DNA of 64,000 nucleotides from Paramecium octaurelia (GCA_905182995.1 CAJJDP010000064.1:427556-491555), one strand, 5' to 3'. Positions 51,599 to 64,000 are shown, counted from the first letter of the stretch. Notes: generated by a model from the letters alone, not told the origin. Numbers and translations are program-made.

Positions 51599-51877
51599 AT
51601 GAAAGCCTGCTTCCTCCTGATTACTATACATAATTTAGTTTATGGCATCAACTATTCCATAAGAGGATAAAGTAATCTTCTCGATTTAGATACTGATAAT
51701 GATAACTTGTAAATTAATGAAGGATTTAGAGAAGCTGCAGATCTCATTTTTGGAACTCTATTCTAATATATGCCCTTTATGGTGTTGGCTCTTATATTTA
51801 TTTATTATGCAAATAAATTCTTTCCAACCAGATAGCCAAAAAAGATTTTGAAAAAATTGCCTATCCAAAAACGATGA
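51599..51877 (+). CDS. small membrane protein, 92 aa
   Basis: ATG 51599-51601 to TGA 51875-51877, intronless. It starts with a signal-like segment (MKACFLLITIHNLVYG), continues with a polar luminal part (LLDLDTDNDNLQINEGF), then one membrane helix (YMPFMVLALIFIYYANKFF) and a basic tail (RQPKKILKKLPIQKR). It starts 21 bases after the previous gene. No family recognised. Confidence 0.7.
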
Positions 51878-52129
51878 TTATCATTTTAATTGATATTAAT
51901 AATTTCTTACTATTTAGTAACTATTTCATCATTTTAAGATACCTTCCATTGTTTTTTTCATTTAAAATATTTAAAGAGATTTAACAATAAGAACAATAAC
52001 AATTCTCTAAGAGAAAAGAATGTTAGAAGGAGACCAAAAATAAATTAAAATATTAAAGTTAATATTTCTTTTTATCATTTTCATTTATCTCTTTTTGATT
52101 TCCAATCCAATAATGCTTTTAAATTTTTA

Positions 52130-53564
52130 TCACTGTTTGCTACTAGTTTAATATAATTATCTAAATTTATAGTTGAGTTTCATACCCATAAATGCATTCG
52201 CCTTGGCTATACCGTAAGTAACTCTAGCTCTGTCAATTAATTTTCTACTCTTTTATTCAGGTTTCTCAGACTTAGCACAATCAAAGTGTTATTGGAAATA
52301 TTCTAAAGATTTAGCTGTGTTTCCTTTGCTCTAATATAACTTAGCCAAATGTAGTGCAGCATCGGATTAGGAATTGTATAATTTTTAATCTTTAGCTAAA
52401 GCATAATAACTTTCCAAATGCTTTTAGGCTTCATCTACATCGCCTTTCTTTAGATAGCATTACGCTAAAGAGGAATGCGCCTCCATTTCCTTTTATTTTG
52501 AATCCTTAAATATTGTTAACAAACTATACTTCTTTGTGTAACTACTTTACAATTTCCAAGAATTTATGATGATATTGAATACTTTTTTAGATATTCTGCA
52601 TTTTGAAATATAACCCACCAATTTTGTTGCATATAACACCTTCAGATTCTAAGTCTCCTGCTTTCTAGGCTGCTTCTCTGCATTTATCATAATATTTTAA
52701 TGATTATGCGATTTAATCATTGTCCCCCTTCTCATATTCTTAAGCCATTCTGTTGTAGATTTTGATCAATTCGGTTGACATTTATTCAACTACCGAATCC
52801 AAATTCTATAATTATTCGCATTGTTTCATGCTCTCCTCTAAGATTTGTATTGCTTAATCTATCAAGCCTACTTGGTAATGACACTTTGCATATCCTAGCT
52901 TGCCTTTGCCCTCTGCTTTAGCTTCCTAGCATAGCATAAATAATAGTTTTTACCGTGTATTATCTTGATATTTGAATTACTCTTTTATAAAAATAGGCTG
53001 CCACTATGTAATCTTGGTATTCAGTAAAAAAGAATTCAGCCAAATTCAAGTACTCATTCAATGCCTAAGTTTTGTCTGGATACTAGTATTTAGCGTTTTC
53101 TTCAGCGTTCTATAACCTTTTTTTTAAATCCAACAAGAATTCTTCATCTTAATTAATATATTTTTGGTGAACTAATTTCTATGGAGAAAATACTTCTATG
53201 ATTTGAAAAATGCTCTTCTAATGAAATTCCTGAAGGTTAATAAAATAATTTTGGGACGGTTTCATTAGTCACATAAAAAAAATCAGCATAGGATTAAACA
53301 TATCCATTTTCTTGTGGAATAAAAATGTGATTTACATAGTATTTCCGCAGCAATGGATTCCTTATTTATTTTCCCCTGAAATTCTATTCTCTCTTCCGAT
53401 TATGGATTTTATTATTGCTAATAATCTAACATCATTATTACTTTTTAAATTTTCTTTTGGGGATGCTTGTCAGTTGTGATCTACTTTTAAACCTAAGCAT
53501 CAGCCAATCCTTTTGCCTTAATAGGCATTTTAATGGGTTCAAATTTTTTCTCTTTTTATTGCAT
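52130..53564 (-). CDS. TTC29: TTC29-like tetratricopeptide-repeat ciliary protein, 444 aa
   Basis: ATG 53564-53562, stop 52132-52130; introns 53311-53335, 53172-53193, 52926-52953 and 52505-52529; exon sum 1,335. The N-terminal region reads IAAEILQNGYVQSYADFF, resembling the GY..SF motif of TTC29. At least five TPR units follow (KGKLGYAKCHYQVGLIDQAI, GGLYFKMQNIQKSIQYH, LAQCYLKKGDVDEAQKHL, ALHLAKLYQSKGNTAKSLEY). Length is close to human TTC29 (475 aa). TTC29 is needed for sperm flagella and links to IFT and axonemal dynein assembly. Its ATG is only 15 bases from that of the divergent PDK1 gene. Confidence 0.82.
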
Positions 53565-53579
53565 TAAATATAAAATTTA
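53565..53579. promoter_or_regulatory. 15-base shared divergent promoter region
   Basis: Only 15 AT-only bases lie between the start codons of TTC29 (minus) and PDK1 (plus). Both 5' UTRs and any core promoter must fit here or extend into the opposite coding sequence. Confidence 0.7.
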
Positions 53580-54977
53580 ATGGATACTAAAGTCAGTGAT
53601 TCTAAATCTCCATCGAAATCAATTAAGCCAAGCATATAGGATTACATTTCCATAGGTTCTTTAGGAAGAGGAGCTTATGGAGAAGTTATCTTGGCATAAA
53701 AAAAAACTGACAATCAATAAGTAGCTATAAAAGTCATTGATAAAAAATTTTTAACTCGAGTATTCATTTATCAAAGAACTCTTAGGAATAAAAATAATAC
53801 TAAGTTTATATTGAAAGAGAAATGCTTTTATACCTTAAACATCCAGGGATTGTTTAGTTATATTCTACTTTTTAAAAACCTGAAAAATTATATTTTGTTA
53901 TGGAATATTTAGAAGGAGGCGATTTTGGTGACTTTTTGAAACTACATAAAAGTAAAAATAGTTGATAACTTTAAAGACTTAAGCTTTGAAACTTTGTAGT
54001 TTTATCTAGCCTAAATCGTTTTTATTTTGGAGTACATACATTCAAAAGGAATTGCACATAGAGATTTGAAACCTGAAAATTTGATGTTATCAAAGAATGG
54101 TCATTTAAAATTAATCGACTTTGGTACTTCTATGGTAGTTCATGAGAACAAAGTGCCTACTGAATTTTTGCAGAAATACAAATAAATAAAATCCTCATTC
54201 TAGATATAAGAAGGATCATTCATTAATAGAGCCTCTTTCGTTGGAACAGCCGAATATGTTTCACCAGAAATGCTAGAAGAAGAACCTTGCGAATACGCTG
54301 TAGATTTATGGGCTTTAGGCATCATATGTTTTAAAATGTTTACAGGTGTTACTCCGTTTAATGATAGTACCTAATACTTAGTATTTTAAAATGTGAAAAA
54401 TGCTTAATTAAGAATACCAGACAGCATACCAAAAGTCGCTGCTGATTTGATCTAAAAAATTCTAGTTAGAAAACCCTCAGATAGATTAGGTAGCTAATCT
54501 ATGAATGATCTTAAATCTCATCCATTTTTTAAAGGAATTTAATGGGATAAGTTATTCCAAATGCAACCACCATAACCAAAGGTTGTATCTGTTAAATCTG
54601 TTGAAAAATCAATTGACCCAGATTTAGAATTGGGAAGAAAAAGAAAATCGAAACTTAAATTTTATGGGGTTGTTCAATACAAAATTGGATGGTTTATTTA
54701 TAGACCATTAGATTTAGTATTAATTGAAGGTAAAGAATATATGAAATTGGCTCTATATGATCCAGAAACAGAAAAATGCTAATTTAAAATAAAATTAGTG
54801 GAAGGAGTATCGGTTTTTAGTCCGAAGAAAGGATACATGGTAATTAAAGATCAAAATAATAAAAAATTCTAAATAAAGGAGGTTGAACATTCAATTGACA
54901 AGTGGTTAGAGGTTATTGAGAAATCTAGAAAAAATCTGATTAAAAAGAAAGAAAAAAGGCAAGAAAAACCATTATGA
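53580..54977 (+). CDS. PDPK1: PDK1-like (PDPK1) AGC protein kinase with C-terminal PH-like domain, 448 aa
   Basis: ATG 53580-53582 to TGA 54975-54977; introns 53760-53785 (26) and 53952-53976 (25); exon sum 1,347. Kinase motifs: [56 protein letters not shown], and the PDK1-style activation loop [15 protein letters not shown]. The C-terminal 100 residues ([30 protein letters not shown]) match the position and fold of the PDK1 PH domain. There is no hydrophobic motif, as expected for PDK1. It would phosphorylate activation loops of other AGC kinases. Confidence 0.9.
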
Positions 54978-55051
54978 ATGTCTTACTTATGATTAATATT
55001 TCATACTTTTTATTTTTTTTTAAATTTATAAAAGAACTCCAAAAAATTATT

Positions 55052-55847
55052 TCAGTTTAGGATCAAAGTCTAGTTGAAATAATCACTTTAGTGATATATT
55101 AATACAAATGAAATACTTTTATTATCGAAAGTATACATTTCAATAATTTTATAATGCTGTAAAGTATTTTCATCTCTACAAAATTGTCCTTACTTCAAAT
55201 TCATTAAACTAAACCATTGTAGATTTACTCGTAGGCTATTTATTATTATTTTGATCTTTAATTTGAAGAGAGCACTAAACATAGTGTTTCGGTTGCTGAT
55301 CTAAGACTTTTTTCCCCTATTAATGATTAAACTTTCCTTAAAGTGCTCAAGGTAAACTAGCAATAGAAAAAACAAAACCTCATCAGATTGATATGAGATA
55401 TCATTAATTAGTCGAGAAATTAGTTCGAATAAAAATAATTCAACATCCTTATCATCATTATTTTCTTTATTGTAAAAAGTCTTTTTGAGATTTAATGGAG
55501 CTATTCGAGCTTATTTTTTATCGTTTTGACCATGTGCATAAGGACAATCGGTGCCATTTTTACAAAATCCTTATTAATCATATTTACATAAAACAGCTTG
55601 AATATTAAACAAAGTTACTTTTATAGTTTGTTATTATGATATTGCTATCGAGTGTTGGGATCTGAAATGGTATTGGATCTAAATGAATCTATAAATTACC
55701 ATCAGGATTTCTTAGTTCATCTAAGCCGTGAGCAAATTAGCATTTCATACCAAGGGAACAATTTCCATATTCATAATATCTGCAAATTGATGTCTTATAC
55801 AGTCGACCATTTCCATGTTGAGGGATAGTAATAATTGAGTGGTTCAT
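55052..55847 (-). CDS. tandem CCCH zinc-finger protein, 257 aa
   Basis: ATG 55847-55845 (MNHSIITIPQHGNGRLYKT), stop 55054-55052, one 22-base intron (55597-55618); exon sum 774. Two fingers of pattern C-x7-C-x5-C-x3-H are visible: CRYYEYGNCSLGMKCQFAHG and CKYDQQGFCKNGTDCPYAHG. The second finger spans the frame restored by the intron. The remaining 150 residues are helical without a named domain. CCCH pairs usually bind AU-rich or other single-stranded RNA; the target is unknown. Confidence 0.85.
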
Positions 55848-56051
55848 TAAATAAATTTATTATGGATTTAATTTAGTTATCATCGATGATATTAAATACA
55901 CTCTTATATGCAACACTGTATGTGATGAGCAAATATATCTATAGAATATAGAAACAGAGTATTAGATTCATTTTAGCAAGAATTGTCGACAAATGATAAA
56001 TAATTGGCTAAAGCATTCCGATATCAGCGAAGGAAAATAAAAATTATAATC

Positions 56052-56808
56052 ATGGGTTTGCCTACATTGCTGTGTTTCGCTCAAAACTATTACAATTTAT
56101 GCCTGAGATACACATAGTCAGAAAAATTGAATATTTTTGAGTGCTTAAAATAATTTGATACTGAAAAAATAGGGATGGGAATATTAACATCTTTTTATAT
56201 GACACTATTATTATACATTGGCCCTGTGTATTAAGAATTTTGGGTAATGATAAATAATTTATATCCAGAATGGGAATCTGAGGGAGAAATTTAGTAAAAT
56301 TAAGTTCAACAAATTCAGATGGGACTATTTTACAAAGATTGTTATTGTATTATTTATTACTTAAATTTAAAGACTCCTTTAATAGATGAAATTATTTTTA
56401 GAGAATTAGTAAATAATGCTGTGAATGTTAGATATTAAAATAACATTGAGTTTATCATTTATTCAACATTTTTATATAGCCTAAGTATAAAAAATACTAT
56501 TGTAATAGCGAAATCATTGTCTTATTAATTAAAGAACGGATAATTATCACGTTACGAATTCCTTAAAACATTTGTATTAGGATTGTACTTATCTTTTGTT
56601 TTGGTGCAGACAAAAACAATAGCAACAGTTATCATCAATCATGGACTTATGAATTTTATGGGAAGACCGAACTTTTTGGATCTAGTAAAAGGAAAGTACA
56701 GCAATGAATAAAGATAAAGTATAATGGAATTCACTATTTTAAGAAATGATACAGTTTTATGTCCTCGGTTTCGTCGCCTTTCTAATTTTTTGTGTTTTAG
56801 TTTTGTGA
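56052..56808 (+). CDS. RCE1: RCE1-like CAAX prenyl protease, possibly degenerate, 243 aa
   Basis: ATG 56052-56054 to TGA 56806-56808 with one 25-base intron (56719-56743); exon sum 732. Membrane helices include MGILTSFYMTLLLYIGPV and FYVLGFVAFLIFCVLVL at the end. Family motifs: PLIDEIIFRE in the place of PxxEExxFR, and INHGLMNFMGRPNF matching the last HxxxNxMGxP block. The middle FxxAHxHH block is replaced by FLYSLSIKN. RCE1 removes the -AAX tripeptide of prenylated proteins in the ER. Loss of one Glu (Asp here) and of the His block makes activity uncertain. The MAK gene starts 12 bases on. Confidence 0.7.
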
Positions 56809-56820
56809 TTTTATTTATTA

Positions 56821-58481
56821 ATGGATTAATATAAAATAGTGAAGAGATTGGGAGATGGAACGTACGGATGTGTCTACAAAGCAACAAACATCAATACAGG
56901 CCAGACAGTTGCTATTAAGAAGTTCAAAAAAAAATATACGTCTTGGGATGAATGTGTTAACCTTCGAGAAGTAAAAGCATTATAAAAATTAAAACATCCT
57001 AATATCATTAAACTAGTTGAAGTATTCAAGGAGAAGGATGAGTTAAATTTGGTGTTCGAATACTTAGATAAGGATATTTATCAACAATATTTAGAAAATC
57101 AAAATAATGGAAAACATTTATCAGAAGATAAGATTAGGTCTGTAATAAAGTAAGTAACTGAAGGTTTGGCCTATATGCACAAAGCAGGATATTTTCATAG
57201 GTAATTAATACAAATATTGTAGAGATTTAAAACCAGAAAATCTACTAGTATCAGGGGAAACAGTTAAAATATGTGATTTTGGATTAGCAAGAGAGATAAG
57301 ATCTAAACCACCATATACCGATTATGTTGCTACAAGGTGATTAAATTTTCAAATATTTAGGTGGTACCGGGCACCAGAAATCTTGCTAAAATCTCCAAAC
57401 TATAACTCCCCAGTTGATATATTTGCACTTGGGTGTATTATGGCTGAATTATACACTCTCAAGCCTTTATTTAATGGTAGTTCAGAATTGGATCAGCTTT
57501 TTAAGCTCTGTTAGACCTTAGGTACACCAAATGTCAGAGATGTATTTTATTCAACTTGATTATTTATAGTGGCCTGAATCATAGAAATTAGCAAATGCTG
57601 CCAACATCACATTCCCAACATACAATCCTGTTTAGTTAGAAAAAGTTATTCCAAATGCGTCATCTGAGGCGCTTGATTTGATAAGAGACATGTTAAAGTA
57701 TGATCCATAGAAAAGACCTTCTGCTAAATAGATTTTGGAATATCCTTATTTTACTAACCATTGTTTCCCAATGATCCAATAAATTGAGAATAAACAAGAA
57801 TTTCCTAAAATAGACAGAGCAGAAAGACATGATAAACAAGAAGATATATTTGAATTACCTAAAGTCAATAATAAAGAGAATAGAAATAAAATGAATGAAT
57901 CTAATTCAAACTTTCTAGACTTATTAGAATAAAAGATGGCTGAGTATGATAGACCTATAAAAAAAGAACTTTCAATTCATAAGAGTAGTGTGAAGGAATC
58001 TAAAGAATTTTAACCATAAAAAGACTATAGGGATTCAAATTTACCAATGATCCAAAATAATTTGCCTAAAGATTACTTAATTTCGAAAGACTATAATTAG
58101 AATGATTCCCTAGATCCTAGAATTGATTCTAGAAACAAAAAGGGTTAGGCCGGTTTAAAATTTTTAAGGCACAATGATCCAATTGGTGAATAACTAAGAA
58201 ATTAATAACAATTAAGTATACAACAATCTAGATCCTATGAACCAACCAAAAGAAATATTTATGATTTTAATCTCCTATAAATGCCGATTGCTAAACCTAC
58301 ATTTCAACCTAAACTAGAAATGCCCAAATAGAATAAAAATTAGATGCTTGGATAAAATTATCCCAAATCGTTACCAATTGCTCCAAATATGGGATATAAG
58401 TATCAACAACAATAATAATAACAACAGTATAAATTTGACGATATCTTATATGGTAAGCCTCCACTTAAATAGTATTATTGA
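56821..58481 (+). CDS. MAK/ICK (RCK) family kinase, 528 aa
   Basis: ATG 56821-56823 to TGA 58479-58481; introns 57201-57222, 57337-57360 and 57542-57569; exon sum 1,587. Motifs: [40 protein letters not shown], activation-loop TDY in [17 protein letters not shown], and [10 protein letters not shown]. The TDY dual-phosphorylation motif and TRWYRAPE define the RCK group (MAK, ICK/CILK1, MOK; LF4 in Chlamydomonas), which shortens cilia and sits at ciliary tips. A 240-residue Asn/Gln/Lys-rich tail ends in a poly-Gln run. Confidence 0.92.
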
Positions 58482-58523
58482 TACTTATAAAAATCTATAT
58501 CTATATATATACAAAATAATTAT

Positions 58524-61500
58524 TCAAACATGTATAAAATATCTTCCTATCGCTGATAAAAACCTCTATTTATAATCATGTGGATTGATAATTGTGGGGA
58601 CCTTATAATATGAGAGTTATTTTACTTTTCCACCTTTGAGTACAAATTTCAGGAGCCTTTCAGTTTCTTTATCCCATGTGTAAAATCTCAAATAATCTAT
58701 GATGCCCAACTTTATTTTTTTCTACTTGTTGTTGATAATCAATAAAAGTGAATAATCAACAATTTCCTTCCTTAGCAAAAATTTGCAATCGCTCTTTCAT
58801 TAACTAATTATACATACCTAAAATGCTTTATCATTATAAATAAAACATTCATTCTATATAAGAATCGGCTCTGCATTTCTATCAATTATAAAATTTGTAT
58901 CCAATAGGACTTTGTTTACTTTCTTTTCCCATCGATTTGTTTCGCTTCCCTTTAAATCATAAACTAGCAAATCCTTTTAGTTGCCTATACCATAATATAA
59001 ATTCTCCATAATTAAATAAAACTCAGGGCTACCTTTGTCTCTAATCTCATACATTCCAAATATTTTACAAAGTAATGAAGGTTTTTAAGATTCATAAAAA
59101 TGTCTATGCATTTGTCTAAAATAATCTAGTGCAAACTCTTCAAACATTCTAAATTCCTTCTCCTCATCAAATTTCTTTACAACAAATAATTCATTGTCTG
59201 ATTTGAAGAACTTGGATGATGACTTTCCGCCACTTGCATTCCAAGATCCTGTTACACTTAGTGATTTTATAAATAAATCTAAAGTAATTCCAGATGAGGC
59301 CCTTAAAGCTTCAAATTAAGTAGGGAAGTAGATCAATATTTTTTAAACTTTTGACTTTTTAACAGAAAATTACTAATTCCCTAAACCATTTGCATTTGAC
59401 TATTATGATGATATGGTTTTGTCCTCTTCTTGAAATTATTCTCTACTGGTTGATGTTTTCATACCCTTTATCTTATCATATTATAATGTAATTGTGATGT
59501 AGTTTTTTTCCTTTTTTTAAGGTATAGATTACTGTAAATTTAAATTTAAATTAGTATCAGTTGTTGCTAAGGATTCTCTTGGATGACTCTAATCTTCTTA
59601 GTCCCATTTTCCTGATTATTGACCAGATTTAATCAACATTAGCCTACTTAAAACAATTTTCTATTATTCCTAGTCTGCCTTTTAAAAATCTAGCTTAAAT
59701 TATAGTCATACTTTCATAATAGTTTATTGCTTTCAGATAATTTGGATGATTTAGAGCAAATGCTAGGGAAGCCAATGGCTGACTTTCAAAAATAGCAACA
59801 AAAGGAATTATTTTTCTATCCCATTATGTCTTCTTCTATTCCTCTATAAATTAACAGATAGGCCATTCTTTTAAAAAACTACTAAAAGGGTGTTGCTGTT
59901 TATCGATCATAAACGAAGGATTGTCTAAATCTTTAACCGAATACTAAACATTGGAAATCTTATTTGAGGAGGTTTTGATTGGTTTGCCTCCCATGGGCGA
60001 TTTAATATCTCCTAATTATTCACTCTAATGTTCTATATCTTCGCCAACTACACTATCAGAATGAATGGTCTCGCAATCTTATCCTGACAAGTGACCTTAA
60101 TTTATTGGAATTTAAAAATCTAGTTCTTTTTAACTTTTGATTATGGAATTTTTATGGAAAAATTTTTTCATTTCTGCTTTTATTTAGTCTCCTATCTCTT
60201 GCAATTAAATGCTCAAAATATAAATAAACTATTGTAAATCAGAAATTGAATTCATTCCTGAAAATTTGTCTTACCAGCACTTTTCATCTGCATATTTTTC
60301 AATGTTCTCTGTATCAAAAATTTTGGAGAGAGTCTTCTTTAATTATGATAATTAAAAAATGATATTTTAGTATTTCTGATAAAGATCCTTTTTTTAATTT
60401 TAAATATACTCCTTTTCCCATTTCTTTAAATTATCAATTATTTCTTAACTTAGAGTGTTTTGTATTATTGTAGAAAATACTTCAACTTCCCCAACCTATA
60501 TTTTCACCATTGATTCATCATACATGAATATTCTCTATAATTAATGATTACAGTTGTTGGATGAAGAACTAGTTTATCTATCATTTAAGTTTTATTGATT
60601 TATTAATATGGTTTGCATAAATCTAAAAAAGGAAAAATCTAAATTTTAACTAGACAATTTAACGATATTCGAACTTAGATCACATTTGCTACACTAAATA
60701 TATGTCTCTATTTTTATCTTTTTTTTTTCCCCCTTCTAATTTGAATGCGATTACTGAACAATCTTGCTGATATCCTTTGCTGTATAAATATTATCCTTTG
60801 TTTCATCTTCATTTGACAATTAAGAAAATTATTATGAGACTTAATTTGATAATTAAGGAGGCTCATTTGTTGATGTTATTCTTCCACTTCTATTTTTCTA
60901 ATCAACGCTTATTTTAATATACTTATCTCCACAATAATAAAAGGAAACATGAGCTATTTTTGGTAAATGACAGAATTCACATTTGTTGTCCTTATTTGCT
61001 ATTTTCAAAATAATAAATTATCCTAAGCAAACATCTTCACCATGATAAAATACTGACTTTTTTTCTTGAGGTTTATTACACATTCTGGCCATTGAAAACT
61101 CCTCTAATTTATCTCTTTGAGAAGGATGTTTAGATTTATAATCTTCCAAGCTAGAAAAATCTTTGATGTCGTTAAAATTGCTTACATCTGCTAAAACATA
61201 ATTTATTTTAATGTATTTTAATTCTACTATGAATAAATCTTTTAAAGGAACCTTTTCAAATAAGAAGGTTGTGAAATTTCCTTAATTAGAAATTGATTTT
61301 AATTGATTGTTTTTAAACATTGAACACTCAGTTGTTATCAAATGAGATTCCAGATCTTAATGTTTGCCCAATCTCGCACATCCAATAAAACATTACTTTA
61401 ATTTAGATAATAACTCTTCAGAAGGTCCACTTAAAGTGATCGTAGCAAATTTTTAGCATTATGAAGTTTTTAAGAAACATAAGGTGGAATCTTTTTAGAT

Positions 61501-62723
61501 CTCACCTTTCTCATTAATAGGTTTTGGAAATTATTTAAAAAAAACCTTCTCGCATCGGCCTACAATTTATTCCTATCGTTCGATGCAATGTTTTAGTGTC
61601 GACAAATTTATAAATTTAGCATTTGTACACAATTTCACTCTTTTTAGAACCTACTTTTTAACATTAGTCAACACGGTAATTTTTTTCTTGACGCATTCAT
61701 CTAATGCAATTTTATTAGCTCCTTTTTCAACTAAAATCAAATTTGGTTCATAATTTTTATAAATTTAGTTTATTGATTCAACCAAGAGCTTTTTTTCATT
61801 TTGAATATAATCTTCTAACTAATTTTAAGAACCCTCCATATCAAAATCACCTATTATAATAATAATGACAGGTTTATTTATTTCAGATTACATTTACTTT
61901 AATGCCACATTTTTTCGAAAAATAACCCCAGGAAAAAAGCTAGTTAATTGTTCATCATGATAATCAATTATTTTTATTTTTATAAAATGATTAATATCCA
62001 TAAGGTTTAGGTTTAGAGAATGAAATTGAATTTCTTAAATACATTGTGTAATCAATATTTTCATTTTCGATTTCCAAAACTCAATGACTTTTTCATAAGG
62101 CTTATTAGGCTAAAGAACATTTTGCAAAATGTATTCACATATTTTTTCTAAAAAATTACTACTCTTTTCCTATAATATCGTTAATTGATCTTTGGCAATA
62201 TCTGAGTCTTCAAAAAATTCTGAAATGTCATCCTTCTCTTGATTAATTTCTAAAAGCGTGTCATCCTCCTCCTAAAATTATTAGCCTTCATTTCCTTTGA
62301 CTATTATGCTTTTTGAAGAGGTAAAAGTGCCAACATTATCAAATTATCTTGAAGCGTTTTTAGAATGAGAATATCCTTCTTTTATGATTGTACCTTTTAA
62401 TGTTGTGTCTTCATTATCTACGAAGAATCCTTTGTCAGCTATCAATTAATTAATTTTATCGTAACAACGCCTACAGAATCGAATTTTTTTCTCTCCTTCA
62501 TTAAGAGGTCCATCAATAAAGTGATTTGAACAACTACATTGTATATATCAATATACTCTTAACAAAAAATATATCCACATCTTCTGCAATGATGCTTGCG
62601 TCTAAATAATGCATTAAACTTATTATCACACATTCCACATTAATTTATTTCTTAATCTTCCTTCCACTTTTTTTTAGGAATTAATTCATTTTTTATTATA
62701 TCAAATCGTGAAGCTGATTTCAT
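58524..62723 (-). CDS. FAB1: FYVE-type phosphatidylinositol-3-phosphate 5-kinase (Fab1/PIKfyve), about 1,350 aa
   Basis: ATG 62723-62721, stop 58526-58524; several tiny introns, of which only the first (23 bases, in the FYVE domain) was traced. The FYVE finger near residues 20-85 has KKWKED, CGMCDNKFNALF, RKHHCRRCGYIFCQDC and FCRRCYDKI. The middle shows a TCP1/chaperonin-like section (NLILVEKGANKIALDECV, PSEELLSKLKQCFIGCARLG). The C-terminal lipid kinase has ASGGKSSSKFFKSD, VYDLKGSETNRW, VLLDTNFI, DYSLLLII, GIIDYLRFYTWDKETE and PTIINPHDYKQRF. It makes PI(3,5)P2 on endosomes and contractile-vacuole or lysosome-like membranes. Confidence 0.92.
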
Positions 62724-62859
62724 AAATTTATTATTAAAAAACACAATATATCACATATTTGAAGCAAATTGTAATTCATCATATATTCATGGAGAATTAG
62801 CTGATGATATGAATCGTAGGTTATAACATCGTAATAATTTTATTATTTTTATCTATAAA

Positions 62860-63924
62860 TCAAATATGAATGGGTGCTTTACCAAACTTTTGATTAAAAT
62901 ATTCTATATTCTCCTGTTGCAAGTCTTTTACTTATTATTTCAATCTCTTGATATTTTGTAGCATCTCTTTTTCAGAAAGAGGTTGCTAAGAATTAACTCT
63001 TTAAATTTCTTAAATTCTTCTTTTGCAATGTTTTGCTAGTAATTACAGATGATTTTTTTCTCGATCATGCCAAATCTTATTCAGTTCGAATAATAGGATT
63101 TCTAGAAGTTCATCAATCTCTAATTCATTTTTTGTTTTCAAGTATTTATCTTTGAAAGCTTAAGCAAAATTGAATGCATCTCCAGGAACATACAATAATT
63201 TATCATCCAAATTGTATAACGGATTGCAGCATGGACGATATTAATAAAATTCTCTATTACAATTTTTGCAGAGATCAAAGGTTAGATTTTGAGGTTTTAT
63301 AGGATATTTGATATTTTTAATTATTTTTAATTGAACAGAGTTTGGATTATATTAATAAATTCCTTAATTTTCTAAACTAGGAGTAAACCCAAGAAGTTAT
63401 GTATATATCTAATTCTCTGCTCTCAAATGTTCTAATTCAATCCTAAATTGTGCCTCAGCTCCCATTGTTTATTAGAGTTCATCAACTCTATTTTATAACG
63501 TTTCTTTTCTTGATTTCTATTTATCAATTTCTAATTCAAATTGTTATATTTTTTATTATGTTCCACTGCATGCTAAATTAGAGATAGATACCATAGCTTT
63601 TAATTTTGAAATTTCATTATTTTTTTATTCTAATTCTTTCTTAAGTTCTAAAATTACCTTATCCTTTTCATATATTTAAAAGTTTTAAAATTGAGTTAAT
63701 TAACCACTCATTTCTACTCCTTCGGACGATAAAAGTAATTATTTATGTTCATTATTGGTGATTTTTTACAAATTTAATTGATCAATTAAAAATTTACATC
63801 TCTGACTTATTGTTTCAACTTATTCATTTAATGACCTAATTTTAGATTCAAGTTTCTTATTTTCCTTCATTACTTTTTTATTTTCGATTAGAGTTTGGGT
63901 AAGTTTCTCTTCTAATTATTTCAT
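62860..63924 (-). CDS. coiled-coil protein with central Cys-containing domain, 354 aa
   Basis: ATG 63924-63922 (MKQLEEKLTQTLIENKK), stop 62862-62860, intronless (1,065 bases). The N-terminal 160 residues are coiled coil (NRVDELQQTMGAEAQFRIEL). A compact central part contains LCKNCNREFYQYRPCCN, with two Cys pairs that could bind zinc, followed by YNLDDKLLYVPGDAF. The C-terminus is again helical (KIWHDREKNHLQLLAK). No family recognised. An upstream exon beyond 63924 cannot be excluded. Confidence 0.75.
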
Positions 63925-64000
63925 TTATATATAAATAAAAATAATAAAATTAATATGTGAACTAATGCTGGATTTTAATTATTCATCAACTTATGTATTA

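Noticed and set aside
53221..53265. TTC29 start at the internal ATG reading MKPSQNYF
   Set aside because: Two introns (53311-53335 and 53172-53193) extend the frame to an N-terminus with the TTC29-like GYVQSYADFF motif, so the internal ATG lies in another frame.

Overview
The window is ciliate macronuclear-type DNA, most likely from Paramecium. Long reading frames appear only when TAA and TAG are read as glutamine and TGA is kept as the sole stop. The sequence is very AT-rich, intergenic gaps are tiny (1 to about 700 bases), and coding regions are cut by minute GT..AG introns, nearly all 20-35 bases long. Conventional ORF calling therefore shatters almost every gene. I rebuilt exons by hand; where total length minus introns is divisible by three, the entry treats the model as closed. 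Start codons and a few junctions remain inferences.

Layout. 1-6024: the tail of a membrane-protein gene, a hypothetical frame, the ciliary GTPase RABL2, an HTH protein, a decayed Tc1/IS630 transposase, and two hypothetical genes. 6393-6968: TCTP. 7629-14325: two tandem paralogous membrane proteins built like hybrid histidine kinases but lacking key catalytic residues. 14505-23004: a possible pseudogene, an ABHD17-like hydrolase, a CFAP97/Hemingway protein, a probable mitochondrial helical protein, a membrane RING protein, an axonemal-type GRDTYI-repeat protein and TMEM231. 23043-32098: an Asn/Asp/Arg-rich protein, a MYND-Aurora kinase, a SANT/Myb protein, Sm-G, small membrane proteins and a ULK-type kinase. 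32375-42065: choline/ethanolamine kinase, a cyclophilin-FBPase fusion, a secreted LamG-like protein, an HMG-box protein, a 7TM protein, MCM4 and CK1. 42428-51877: coiled-coil proteins, an acylated MORN-repeat protein and unknowns. 52130-63924: TTC29, PDK1, a CCCH protein, an RCE1-like protease, a MAK/ICK kinase, Fab1/PIKfyve and a final coiled-coil protein.

How the genes may work together. There is no operon. Several genes point to cilia: RABL2, CFAP97-like, the GRDTYI protein, TMEM231 (transition zone), TTC29 and a MAK/ICK kinase (length control). Others are signalling kinases (Aurora, ULK, CK1, PDK1, MAK), phosphoinositide metabolism (Fab1) and DNA replication (MCM4). The least ordinary items are the tandem pseudo-hybrid histidine kinases, the cyclophilin-FBPase fusion, the MYND-Aurora fusion, a 15-base divergent promoter, and several stopless 3n introns. 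No tRNA, rRNA, CRISPR array or telomeric repeat was seen.
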